NCBI GenBank assembly: GCA_963995505.1
Contig: OZ023198.1
Coordinates: 2,108,001 to 2,172,000 of the forward strand
DNA: 64,000 bases
DNA from: Hypericum androsaemum
Lineage: Eukaryota > Streptophyta > Magnoliopsida > Malpighiales > Hypericaceae
Direction: 5' to 3'
The notes under the pieces were generated by a model. It saw nothing but the letters and a program-made list of their open reading frames with translations. It did not search any database and had not been told where the DNA came from. Position 1 is the first letter of the stretch; each line of letters starts with the position of its first letter. Shown here in pieces: positions 12,083 through 22,893 of the stretch. Position numbers and translations under genes: made by a program.

Positions 12083-13440
12083 GTAGCCCTTGCCAACGAA
12101 ATTTCTCCCTTCGACATGATGACCTTGTCAGACTCAAACACGAGCCGAAAGCCCCTCTTATTGAGCACCACTCTGGAGATGAGATTCTTCCGGATCTCGG
12201 GCACATGCAGCACATCGGTCAAGGTGAGCTCCTTGCCCGAGGTCATTTTTAGCATGACCGTGCCTTTGCCTTCAATCTTTGAGACTGCAGAATTTCCCAT
12301 GTAGCAGTTCTCATCATCGACCGGTTGATAGGTCTTGAACATCTATTTGTTGGCACAAATGTGGCGGGTAGCCCCCGTGTCCACCCACAATTCCTTCGAG
12401 TTCCCACCCACGAGGTTCACCTCGGACACAACGGCCGTGAGGTGCATCTCATCGAGGTCTGAGCTCAAGCTATCCTCCGCAATGTTAGCATTGGCGGGCT
12501 TCTTCTTCTTGCCCTTGCTTGGTCCTGCCGTCTTCTTGCCCTCTGCGGCTAGACGTTTGTAGCAATCTTTGGCACGATGGCCGGTCTTGTTACAAACAAA
12601 GTAGGTACCGGTAAAGCTCTTGTTCTGAGCATCTCCCTTGGAATCATTTGAGCGTTTTTGCTTGTTCCCACGAGAGCTCCCCCCGATCTCGACCACATTA
12701 GCCTTAGCAACCATGCCACTTGGTTTCTTATCAACCTTTCGGTTGTCTTGCTCGATGCGCAACCTTCGGATAAGGTTCTCGAGAGTCATCTTCTTCCTCT
12801 TGTGCTTGAGGTACATCTTAAAATCCTTCCAAGATGGTGGTAATTTCTCAATCACCATCGCCACTTGTAGGGCATCATTGATGGCCATTTCCTCCGTTGC
12901 AAGATCATGAAAGATCAATTGCAACTCTTTGCATTGTTCCACAACGCTCTTTCCATCGACCATCCGATAGTCGTGGAAGCGCCCGGTCACAAATTTCTTT
13001 GCACCGGCATCGTCAACCTTATATTTGTGCTCCAACGATTCCCAAAGATCCTTTGACGTTTCTTTGGTATAGTACACGCCGTAAAGTGCATCGTCGAGCG
13101 AACCCAATATATAGTTGCGACATAGGTAATCTTCATGTACCCATGCACTGTGGATCGCGGTTTGATGTGGATCACTCACATTCTCTTTGGGTTTCTCCTC
13201 CTTGACATATCGGCTCATGTTCAAAGCGGTCAAGTAGAACAATATTTTTTGTTGCCATCTTTTGAAATTTTCACTTTTGAACTTTTCCGGTTTCTCAAGA
13301 TGAGAGTACGGCAGTGACATTGGGTGTCTATGACCCGCCATCACGGCCTCAGCACCGCTAGCCCTCACAACGGGAACCTCCTCGTTCAAGTTGTCATTGG
13401 AATTGTTAATTTCGTGTGGAGGGGAGTTGTTGTCAGCCAT
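12079..13440 (-). pseudogene. Copia A gag and protease start, with in-frame stop
   Basis: Starts at Met 13440. A UBN2/Retrotran_gag-type region comes first (LPYSHLEKPEKF, LEHKYKVDDAGAKKFVTGRF). A CCHC zinc knuckle follows in CNKTGHRAKDCYK, with its first Cys just upstream (FVC), then the protease motif LWVDTGATRHIC. A TAG stop at 12343-12345 breaks the frame just after the protease active site, and the same frame continues to 12079. Ty1-copia elements normally have one gag-pol frame and this stop falls inside protease rather than at the gag/pol boundary, so I read it as decay and not programmed readthrough. Confidence 0.9.
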
Positions 13441-14078
13441 CTATTAAGTCAATAATAAAACTTCCGTAAGTAACAGAAAAAGTTCTGCAACTGATATATC
13501 CCAAAAAGCGTTTCACAATTTATTGGGTTCAGTTTGAAGCTCAATTATATTTCACGGTTTGAATTAATTTAGTACTGTAACAGTAGATCACAGAAAGACG
13601 TAATTTCAATTGCACGAAACGATGACCAAGTACAATAAAGAGAGTCGTTATGAAGAAGATTATACTTATTTGTCTGTTGCATACATCGAATGATAAATTC
13701 TGTTAAACTAATTGTCTGCCAGTGAGCAATTACAAATAAAAACCCAAGCTGTAACGTGTGATTTTAATATGCATGAACTGAACAGTAGTCAATTAGTTTC
13801 AACATATGCAAACAGAGTCACGTAATCAATTTCAGTTTCACTTTCGCAAATGAATGTAATACAGTGACTTTCAACTTACGATGAATTCTATAGAACAAAT
13901 TAGCTAGATGCAGATTACTATTATATGCTTATATTCTACAGAATACTAGTCATCGACAAGTATTTTAAGTACAGAACAAATTGAATTAGGCTACGGTACT
14001 GTAGCTATTTTTTTTAATTACTGCAACTACACCTCGACAATAGTTTACTAATATTAAAGGTAGATAAGAGTTTAAGAT

Positions 14079-15353
14079 TGTTGATCTAATATCAGTAAAC
14101 AATGAAGCATATAATCGTATGTAAACTGCAAGTAATATAAAAGAGAAGGTTTAGAGGATGCTCACGATCACACTTGTGGGTAAGTGTGTAACACCTTCGT
14201 CTTCAAGTTAGAACTTCGGATTGAATCCTGGACGAGGCGACAGTTTAACCATGTGCCCTTAAACTCTTATTACACGTCTATATGCTTCAGGCCTCCGTGG
14301 GTAATAGAGCTCCCAAGGTACAACGCCCAACCACGTGTACAAAAGGAAGTACTTTTGTACACCTTTCGAACCTTTCACCGCCTTAGAACTTCGACTCTTT
14401 TATGCAAGAATGATGTGATGATGTTGAGGGAGAAGTAGAGAGCTCTGAAGAGATGGGATGATTTGGAATGAAGGAGGAGGGCTCCTTTTATAGGCAGCCA
14501 AGGACCTCCAACCTCAAAATCTAAAATAAATGACAGCCATGAATACCCCTCATAATTTTGCTGTTACAAGAGCCATGATTACCCCTTATTTACATTGGCT
14601 GTTATCTTTGAATTCAAATCTCACATTTTTGAATTTAAATAGACACTTTCTGGAAGGAGAAGAAGGATCCGGAAGATGGGCTTGTCCAAGCTTAAGCCCA
14701 ACGGACTTAAAGCCAAGAATCGCTGCAACAGGTCCGGCCCAGCTCTAAAAAGATAAGACCCTGAAACCTGGAACAATTCCCACAAACCCACAATCCCGCA
14801 ATCCATAACCCGCAACCAGCAACCCGCACCCGAGCCTGAGCCCGAGCCTGAGCCCGAGCTCGAGCCCGGCCCGGCCCGGCCCGGTCCAGGACGGGGCGGG
14901 ACGCGCGCGCGTGCTTACGTGCCGAGCCCAGCCGGCCGGACAGACGGACGAACGGCGCGAGAAGCTTCTCCCTCCTCCACCAGTTTACCCATGCTAAACT
15001 TCTAGTCCCTTATAAACTTGTCTCAGCATGGTGCGCTAACCAATATGGGATTGTGCTTATTTCAATAACAACCATACCACTTTAAAGCCAATTTTCATTC
15101 ACCCCGAGAATTGGATTTTTGCAAGTGTTATATATCGTTACGAAGCTCTATCAACGTGCTCTGTATTGATCTCACAAACACCCAAAATCAATTGGTGTGA
15201 CCTCCAATTAAATTAGCTCAAAGTTGCCCACTAATAAATTAGTTATTATATTTAATTAGGATTCTTCCTCTAATTAAATACTTGGGCCAAAGCCCAATAC
15301 ACTCACTTGTATTGGGCCCTCTCTTCCTTGGTTAATAAACCAATTCTCCAACA
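14079..15353 (-). repeat. 5' LTR of copia element A
   Basis: A 1275-bp LTR ending CCAACA next to the GGTTC target duplication at 15354-15358. It would hold the promoter for minus-strand transcription of the element. Confidence 0.93.
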
Positions 15354-15489
15354 GGTTCAGGATCTCCCTCCCCGACCTCTGAAACAGCGACGGCGGCCCG
15401 GCGACTGTTATTTGGAGATGTCGTCGGACGGCGGGTTCAGGATCTCCCTCCCCCAACTTCTTCTAAATGTAGAGAGGAGCAACTGTAAC

Positions 15490-15491
<2 letters not shown>

Positions 15492-15542
<51 letters not shown>
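15492..15542. repeat. (GA)n microsatellite
   Basis: About 25 uninterrupted GA units inside the right half of the MULE interior. Confidence 0.95.
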
Positions 15543-15545
<3 letters not shown>

Positions 15546-16209
15546 AAGGTGGGAAGTTCTTTTTTTTTATTTTTAAGATGGGAAAGGAAGGAAGGAGATG
15601 GAGGTTAGGGATGAGGTTGGATGGAAGGTCGAAGGTTGTTGTCGAAGGTAGGGGTCTTTTGAAATAATATAAACAATAATTGAAATAATTTTGTAATTTG
15701 CCTGTAAAACGATGTCGTTCTAAGTAAGTTCGAGTCAAACAACTTACCCAGTTACCACGCCACATGGACAGTAAAACTACATCATTTTGGCCTACGTAGT
15801 AAGCCATGTGGGAGTTTTGTCCCAGTCATCCGGAGTGGACCGTATACTGCAAAAGATTGAAAAACACATGGACTAAATTACCAATTTGAAATTACACAGC
15901 ATAAAAGTGATATCGGTGAAAATACTGTAATTTTCCCAATTATCTTTTATCCTTCTTTTATCATAAGGAAGATTATTGTTGCAGTCTTCAAGCCCACTAA
16001 ATGATCGTGGGCTGAGTTTGTGGACATGGATTTGAAGGGGAAATTATTGGGCTTCTACATCAGGCCCACTCAATTTTATGTCGCGACCCTATGTCCGACG
16101 TTAAACTTTCTATTGTTTTTCAACTCCGATTATATACAATAATGGTACATATTCGCCCAATTTTTTGTCACTTGAAATGGAGTGGTTAAAATGATCGGGG
16201 CAATGTCAA

Positions 16210-16490
16210 AGAATTTGGATTGGGTGCGGAGTGAAAGAAATTATTCTAAACGGTTTGGAGTGAAGGAGATTGTGATGACATGCCCCGTTATGTGATACTA
16301 GCATGCCCCGTTATGTAATATTGGCTAGTGTATTTTCCGTATTTGCGATAGTGGCATGTCCCATTTACGATACTGGTCTGTGTGGCTTTTTTCATTTTGA
16401 TCCACATATTTCTACATTTTTGCAAAAAAATCTCTGCGTGTCTTCACTCCAAACCGTTTGGAATGGGGGTATTCCATACCCAATCCCATA
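16210..16490. mobile_element. Small MITE with an empty site in the paralogous unit
   Basis: Imperfect inverted ends: GGATTGGGT near 16217 and ACCCAATCCC near 16478. The longer internal word AACGGTTTGGAGTGAAG at 16250 recurs inverted at 16445-16461. The CLPC duplication unit 3 has the same flanking DNA without this insert: CAATGTCAAGGCTC near 21944 runs straight through. That fixes the insertion to about 16210-16490. The flanks TCAA and TCGA may be a degraded 4-bp target duplication. The superfamily is not determined. Confidence 0.65.
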
Positions 16491-16763
16491 TCGAGGCTCA
16501 AAAGCAAAAGTTCAACAATATTAGCAAGCTGTAACTACTATCTATAATATAATTTATATTTAACAGTTTAAAAAAAGGCTCGCCAATTTGCAACTATCAA
16601 TATCGTATCTCAACACAAACCGAAGGACAGATTATGCCTACGGTAAAGGGACAGATTATTCCGGTTAATTTTGTTTTGACTTCCGAATTGTTTGTCTTTT
16701 TTTTATTTTGAAAGAGGTTTGTCTATTTTTTATTTTAAAATTGTAAGTATGTAGAACTGCAAC

Positions 16764-17584
16764 TAGGAGTGAGCAAAATATTTCTTATTCGTTGTCCAAA
16801 TCCGAATCGAAATTTTTTCGGATTTGAATTTAGATAATTATATATTTAGATTATCCAAAATAAAAAGTTCAGATTCGGATAATAAAATTTTTAATTCGGA
16901 CATCCGAAATATCCGATTTGAAAAATAACCTTTTAGCCCAGCCCAGCCCCGCCCCATTACTCCTTAAGCCCACTTCCTGCAATTGCCAACCCAACTATTT
17001 TTCCCCTAAATCTTCTAGAAAAAGTCGAGTTTCCAATCCGAGATTTCCAATTCCTAAAACGTAAAACCTAAATTACCAAAACCTGGTCCACGTCGCCGCT
17101 TGCTTTTCGTCTCGCCCTTGCTCCTTGTACCCGTAGCTGCTCATATTTGTCCCTTTCTCGTGCTTGTTCCCGTCCCTGATTCCAAGAAGTTGCTGTTTCA
17201 ATTTTTACTGATGAACATGCTCTAAAATGGATTTTTTCTAGTGACCGTAATTTTAAAAATGTGATCTTTTGGTAGTCTTCTCCGATGAAGAAGCCTTGTC
17301 TTTTTAAATGGCTTGTGCCCAAGTTCTTCATCCTAAAAAGATGCTTTTGTTTCTTGTTCTCTGGTTTGTTTCCACTGGGAGGCTTGAGCAAAGGTAAAAG
17401 GCAAATTTGGTAACAATTGGGTAAAGATCGGATAGTTCGGATTATCCGAATCCGTATCCGAAAAAGTTCGGATATTGGATATCGGATAGTTCACAGTTCA
17501 GATTCGGATTCGGATTCAGATATCAAAAAAAGTAGTTCGGATAGTCCAAAATTCGAATTCGGATTATTCGAATGCTCACTCTTA
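16764..17584. mobile_element. hAT-like MITE with TCCGAAT-type subrepeats
   Basis: Terminal inverted repeats TAGGAGTGAGCA at 16764 and TGCTCACTCTTA at 17573-17584 (one mismatch) resemble the RGRGTGAGCA-type ends of plant hAT elements. The sub-terminal DNA on both sides is packed with TCCGAA/TTCGGA words. Unit 3 preserves an empty site: GTAGAACTGCAACCCCTCA at about 22097-22116 runs through where this element interrupts unit 2. The 8-bp target copy ACTGCAAC is intact on the left and degraded on the right. No transposase frame is present; the open frames inside are repeat-driven. Confidence 0.8.
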
Positions 17585-17599
17585 AGTGCCCCTCACAAA

Positions 17600-18361
17600 T
17601 CCTCAGGCTCTTCTTTGGTCCCCTCAGTCTCATCTTTGGTCCTCTCTTTCCATTGCAAAATAACAACAATCTGACTTCTGAGGATCATTTCACAATCACT
17701 CAACTCTTTAGCCTGATAAAAGATCCACAAATTCCATGTCTTTAGTGACATCGTTGGGACTGGAGACAAAATATCAGTATCAAATAAGAGATACTTGCGT
17801 TTTTAGCTTCAAAATAATTAAAATTGAGTTTTTTACCATAAAATACTTATACACCAAAAAATTACTTATTTCTTTTCAAGTCACCTAAAATCTCAACTTT
17901 TTTACGTTATTCAAATGCTACATTTTATTGAGATATTTTTGTTTAAACAATATAACGATATCTTTGTTTAAACAATATAACAATAACTAAGGACCATTTG
18001 AAGAATATTCCGAAGATGAAAGATGATTTAAAAATTACCAAACAAGTTAACACAAACTAATATCTAAAATATTTTACGAATTCATAAAATATGTAATAGA
18101 TATATGTTTATTCAAATAATATCACTTTATACCAAAGTTGGTAACGAGATAAATCATTAAGATTTTGTACTTTAAAGCGAAATGACCGGTACTTGTAATG
18201 CTTCATATATCATTCAGGGAAAGAAAAACCTCATATATAGCAGATAATAAAAGATGGATCAACTCGATTAAGCAACATCTTTACCTTTTGCACAGCTTCA
18301 TCCTTTTCCTTCACGATCCGCCTAAGCTCCTTAACAAGCTCCCTAGCTTCCTCGGGGACCT
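17600..18361 (-). pseudogene. CLPC copy 2: leftover exon 8 and exon 9 sequence downstream of the new stop
   Basis: About 18295-18361 matches CLPC exon 8 (VPEEAREL followed by a KEKDEAV-type end). About 17600-17713 matches the start of exon 9 up to the region encoding MSKAETE, with divergent repeats of a TCTTTGGTC word after that. The homology ends there; the D2 domain is absent. If copy 2 is expressed, this lies beyond the stop at 18383 and would be 3' UTR or dead sequence. Confidence 0.75.
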
Positions 18362-18382
18362 GCAACTAACAACGTCGTAATC

Positions 18383-19444
18383 TTAACACTGATCAAGGGA
18401 CCTGCCACAGCTATGCTTCAACAATGTCCGAGGAAAAAAAAAGAACAAAATGGAAAAAGGGAAACCAGCACAGACATCATCTGGAATGGGAACATTCTCT
18501 ATGCTCTCAGACACGGGAACATTCTCTATGCTCTCAGAAACCAGACGGAGAACCTATTCATATTGCAAATCACAGATGTTAAGAAGAGCAGGTGATCAAA
18601 GAATTCCAGTTTACACAACATAATTTCTGCAGGAACTTTAGACTTGCCTGAGTTCTGATGTTACCAGGATCAGCTCCTAAATTCTCCAGCACACGGGCCG
18701 CTTCGCCTTCGCAGAGTAGGCCAAGAAGAAAGTGCTCGGATCGAATGTAGTAGTGACCTGACACATTTAAGAAGCGCCAACATCATCAGTAGACAATTTA
18801 CTTTTCCTTGAGTGCAGTCACTTTCATAGCATGTGCACACGTGTTTTTATGCCCGGGGAGTTTCATAAAAGAGGATAAAGATCATTACCAAGCTGACGAG
18901 CTTCCTCATTCGAAAGTTCCAAAAGGCGCTTTGCACGAGGAGTGAATGGAGTCTCAATTCCTACAAATCCACTGCCTCTTCCGATAATTTTTTCCACTTC
19001 GACCCGTGCATCTTTGAGATTGATCCCCATAGATCTGAGAACCTTTGCAGCGATTCCAGTTCCTTCACCAATAAGGCCCAAAAGGATTAGCTCAGTGCCG
19101 ACGTAATTGTGCCCATGCCGTCTGGTTTCCTCCTGAGCAAGCATGATCACTCTGACAGCGTTCTCAGTCCACCGCTCAAACATTGCTCTGGGAACAAATC
19201 GATTAGCCTTTCGTTGCCTAGGGGACATCCCAACTCCAGTTACAACCGCTGAATGGAAACCCCCTCCATATCTAGTCAGTGCATCTAAGCAGTTGGAGCT
19301 CCGCAGACTAGCAGTGGGTACCCTGTACAGCATTTTAGGTGCTGTTCTTTTTGCTTTCCAAGACGACCGCAGCGCTGATCCAGGCGCAGAAGCTGGATGG
19401 CTAAGAACTCTAGCCATGTTAGTGCCCCAGAAAACAGCCTGCAT
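18383..19444 (-). CDS. ClpC N-domain-only protein, copy 2 (AAA+ domains deleted)
   Basis: Exons 18889-19444, 18648-18757 and 18383-18553 give a continuous frame of 278 codons plus stop, counted from the same Met position as CLPC. Residues about 1-80 look like a plastid transit peptide. The two Clp_N repeats are complete ([20 protein letters not shown] and [20 protein letters not shown]). The exon-2 donor is GC, as in CLPC. The third exon starts like CLPC exon 3 (VLRLVSES) and then reads into former intron 7, giving a novel tail with a 9-residue duplication (VSESIENVP twice) and a Phe-rich run. Indels against CLPC (for example 6 bp in exon 2) are multiples of three. The N-domain binds substrates and adaptors, but nothing left here could hydrolyse ATP. 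It could be a functional ClpT-like protein, a decoy, or a young pseudogene; transcript data are needed. Confidence 0.6.
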
Positions 19445-20220
19445 TCAACAAAGGCCAACCACGGTAAGCTAACTCTGCCCATTTACAGAAAATAAGAAAT
19501 TGAAAGAGTACCAAGCTAATTACCACTTAATACAGCAACATACACAGAAACAAACGTATAACTCCAAATACATCATCAAATATCAGCGGAAACCCAATCC
19601 AATATCAGAGGAATACGCATGAAAATCCGATGATCACAGTGCAAATTCGCAAAGGAAAGGAAGTATGTCTACCGAGTTTCCTAAGCTTAGTGCAATCACA
19701 AAACAAAAGCCAAAAGCATCCCAATAAAACACTAACACTCTACCATGAAACAAAATATCTTTGACAAATTCGAAGCTCCTTCAGCTAATCGTCAATCCGA
19801 ATGAGCTTCGTCAATCAAATTAACTCCAAAGACGCAAACTTTACCCGCGCCTGGATATTATCAAAAAAGCACAATGACACCAAAACACAAAAAAAAAACA
19901 ATAGGAAATTCCACAACTAATTAGGACCCTAAACCCTAGCTTGGATCTATCTATCTAATACAGATAAAGTCGACAACTTTGAACGGAAGCATCGAAACCA
20001 TCGACGACCCACAAAACCTAATCCGAAACCCCAATTGACAAAACCGGAAGGAGATCCACTCACCAAACCCCAAAAGGAAAGGGGGTTTCGCTTATTCCCT
20101 CTACAAACAAAATAAAATTAATAAAATATATATATAGAGAGAGAGAGGGCGACCTTCTTCTCCTCCTCCTCCTCCTCCGAGTTTGAGAGAGAGAGCCTAA
20201 GGAGGTCAGGTGGTTCTGTT
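19445..20220 (-). promoter_or_regulatory. 5' region of CLPC copy 2, conserved with CLPC
   Basis: Aligns with 3403-4190 of the parent gene. It includes a likely 5' UTR intron donor (GTGAGTGG on the minus strand near 20057-20064), a GA run (20135-20148) and a TCC run (20158-20177) in the same positions as in CLPC. Retained leader and promoter DNA makes transcription of copy 2 plausible. Confidence 0.5.
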
Positions 20221-21720
20221 TTGTTATCCCTTTTCATCTTAAGCCCATCTAATATCTTGAAAGCCCAATCCCAAACCAACGATGAAAGATTTTCTTTTCA
20301 AAAAATTCGGAAATTTATCGGGTGGACTATCGCATCAAAAATCTAAGTCGGACTTTTTTTCTAAAGGTAAAATTTTACAATGTTTGAATTCTGAAAATTT
20401 ATCAAATCATTCAATTTTTTGTACCGTTAAACTAGATAGTCATTGTAATATAAAACGGATTTGTTTCGTGCTTACACTACAATACTCTATATATATTTTA
20501 TCATAATGTATATGTACTATGATTTAATCATGTCTAGTGTATTTTGGTAGGGGTTTAATTTGTGGAAGATATTTATAGACTATGTAATCAATAATAAATG
20601 TAACTAGTTGTTAATGTTGGCTAGTATTTCTACTTATCCAAAAAAAATTAAACAAGTCATGTCAAAATACATATACAAAAGTTCTCCGTAAAGATTTTAA
20701 AAAATTTATGCGGTGCTCCAATTTTAAACAAAATATCACATTCAAACCAATTCAGACTGGTGTTACATATAGAATGTGCAACATGAACAGCGTGACGGAC
20801 CACTTTGAAGTTACGAATGAGGAAAACAACTAATAATATTCCCGAGTAACGACTAATTCATGTTAATTCACAAATTTAAAATTCGAAAAATCCAAATGAA
20901 AATTAAAATCAATACTGTCCTCTTACCATCAATATTTTCTTCACCTTTCCAAGGGAAAAAAAATGCAGTAACCTATTTCCACGTACTCTCTTCAGATTTT
21001 TTTAGCTAAAATAAGCCGAATTTGTGTTCAATCCGAAGGTTCTTTTTTTTAGAAGAATCCGAAGGTTCTCGTGTTCACTTTTTTCTGTCAAAATACGTCG
21101 TTTTTGTATCGACGTACACGAGAAATGCCCCTATTTGATTTGTAGCCTTTCGTTTCTCATAGATTCAATTCGCTGGACATTAATGCTTTTCCGATGAAAT
21201 CTTAGATAGAAAGCATCGAGTTTGGTCGGAAAAAGTCAAACTTAAAATGCCAAAACCAAATTCAAGTTATAGGAACATACCAAAATGTTAAATATTGTTA
21301 GGAGAGTTTTGTCATCATTTAAATGATCCTACTTGTTATGAACATGTCGGTTCAGTAATTGTCCAGGTACTAAATCGTTTCAAAAAATTGATTTATCGGA
21401 TACTAAAAAAATGTATTTTTATTGCAGTATACCAGAGAAGAAGATGAATGGTGACTCTATACCCAATTCCGAATTTAGTCAAAAAAATGTAGTTTACATT
21501 CGTCTCGAGCTCCCTCTTTCCCTTTCTCGACGAGGCAAAATCGTGGCCGAAAATTGCATGGGGTCTCAATCGAGAAACTTTTAACAAGTAGGGCCTCAAA
21601 ATAATTTGGCATTGTTATCCACGAATAAGAATTTATGGGCTCAATTGGGAAAACATATTCCGAAATGAGCTGACAAAATAATTTCGGTCACCCTAGTTTA
21701 TTTTTATTAAATTTTTAGGT
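20221..21720. repeat. Upstream part of CLPC duplication unit 2 (no gene seen)
   Basis: Collinear with 4230-5600. No conserved reading frame was found. Small indels distinguish it from unit 1, for example the extra sequence near 20765-20815. Confidence 0.75.
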
Positions 21721-21764
21721 CCTTGTCGTTAGAATCGTGAAATTCCGGAAAGCGGGCCAAGCGC

Positions 21765-22020
21765 GATTCGCCTACAAGTCGATTATATACAATAATGTTG
21801 CATTATTCACCCAATTTTTTGTCACTTCAAGTGGAGTGATTAAAATAGTCGGGGCTAAGCTCACCTTACAAAATTTAAGCAAACTCCGCGTAGTAGAAGT
21901 AGAACAACAGATAAGCATACAACGTGAGCTGCTTTCGGGGCAATGTCAAGGCTCAAAAGCAAGGTTTAACTATATTAGCAAGCTGTAACTACTATCTATA
22001 ATATAATATAAATATTTAAT
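21765..22020. repeat. Start of CLPC duplication unit 3, matching 16085-16550 of unit 2
   Basis: TCGATTATATACAATAATG and the segment ending GCAAGCTGTAACTACTATCT match unit 2 around 16127-16148 and 16518-16545, without the MITE that interrupts unit 2. A short stretch (about 21838-21945) is found only here. Confidence 0.7.
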
Positions 22021-22109
22021 GATTAAAAAAATAAAGTGATCGAATGACTGATTATGTGTACGGGTTTTCAAATATCAAGGTTAAAATTGTAAGGATGTAG
22101 AACTGCAAC

Positions 22110-22845
22110 CCCTCATATTTCCTCAGGCTCTTCTTTGGTCACCTCAGTCTCATCTTTGGTCATCTCCTTCCCTTTTTCCAAAATAGTAGCAATCTGAAAT
22201 CTGAGGTCCATTTCACGATCTCTCAACTCATCAACCTGATAAAAGATCCCAAATTCCAAGTCTTTAGTAGAATTAGTGAAATCGTTCGGACCAAAGAAAA
22301 TATCATTGTCAAATAAAAGATGTTTACATTTTTAGCTTCAAAATGATTAAAATTGAGTTTTAATTTTACGACAAAATAGCTATACACCAAAAAAAAATTA
22401 TATATTTAAGTTACCTTAAATCTCACATTCTAACGTAATTCCAATGCTACTTTTAATTGAGATATTTTTGTTTAAACTATAAGAGCCATTTGAAGAAGAT
22501 GAAAGAAGATTTAAAAATTACCAAACAAGCTAACACAAATTAATATCTTAAAATATTTTTCAGATTCGTAAAATATGTAAAAGAAGTGTATTTATTCAAA
22601 TAATCTCACTTTATAGCAAAACTGAGAACAAGATTATTCATTAAGATTTTGTACTTTAAAGCGAAATGACCAGTTATTGTAATGCTTCATATATCATTCG
22701 AGAGGGAAAAACCCCATATATAGCAGTTAATAAAAGATGGATCAACTCGATAAAGCAACATCTTTACCTTACGCACAGCATCATCTTTTTCCTTCAAGAT
22801 CCGTCTGACCATCTTTTCAAGCTCCTTAATTTCCTCAAAAATCTG
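22110..22845 (-). pseudogene. CLPC copy 3: leftover exon 8 and exon 9 sequence
   Basis: About 22115-22237 matches the exon 9 start and about 22775-22845 matches exon 8, in the same arrangement as copy 2 (17600-18361). The exon 8 remnant carries more changes than in copy 2. It lies downstream of the predicted stop at 22894. Confidence 0.7.
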
Positions 22846-22893
22846 CAACTAGCAATGTCGGAATCTCAACACTGGTCGAGGGACTTGTCACAG

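Larger units (their letters stand above)
7523..15353 (-). mobile_element. Ty1-copia LTR retrotransposon A (full length, decayed)
   Basis: LTRs at 7523-8741 and 14079-15353 begin TGTTGATC and end CCAACA. The 5-bp target duplication GGTTC is exact (7518-7522 and 15354-15358). Coding is on the minus strand, so the right LTR is the 5' LTR. The polypurine tract lies beside the left LTR (GTGGGGGAT read on the minus strand, 8742-8750). No standard initiator-Met primer site follows the 5' LTR; the bases there begin ATCTTAAAC. Gene order gag, protease, integrase, reverse transcriptase, RNase H is that of Ty1-copia. Its coding and 3' non-coding regions resemble element B2 (29169-35539), so the two appear to be the same lineage. 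Confidence 0.95.
6664..15937. mobile_element. Non-autonomous Mutator-like element (MULE), later split by a copia element
   Basis: Long terminal inverted repeats of roughly 240 bp start GGGAAAATCACAGT at 6664 and, on the other strand, GGGAAAATTACAGT at 15937. A 9-bp target duplication with one mismatch flanks them: AAATATCTT at 6655-6663 and AATTATCTT at 15938-15946. GGGAAAAT-type ends and a 9-bp duplication are typical of MULEs. Without the inserted copia the element would be only about 1.4 kb. The interior has a CT-rich stretch (6955-7020) and a duplicated GTCGGACGGCGGGTT motif (7508 and 15422). It could be captured host coding DNA, but no transposase is visible. Confidence 0.85.

Noticed and set aside
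12343..12345. In-frame TAG between gag and pol of copia A as programmed readthrough
   Set aside because: It falls after the protease active site, not at a gag/pol border, and the rest of pol is also broken. A single-base change from a sense codon explains it.
14060..14078. Standard initiator-Met primer site beside the 5' LTR of copia A
   Set aside because: The bases next to the LTR do not match TGGTATCAGAGC. Either another tRNA or an internal tRNA region primes this lineage; I could not identify it.
16764..17584. Open frames inside the hAT-like MITE as a transposase remnant
   Set aside because: They consist of repeat-encoded Ser/Asp/Arg runs and show no hAT dimerisation or RNase H-like motifs.
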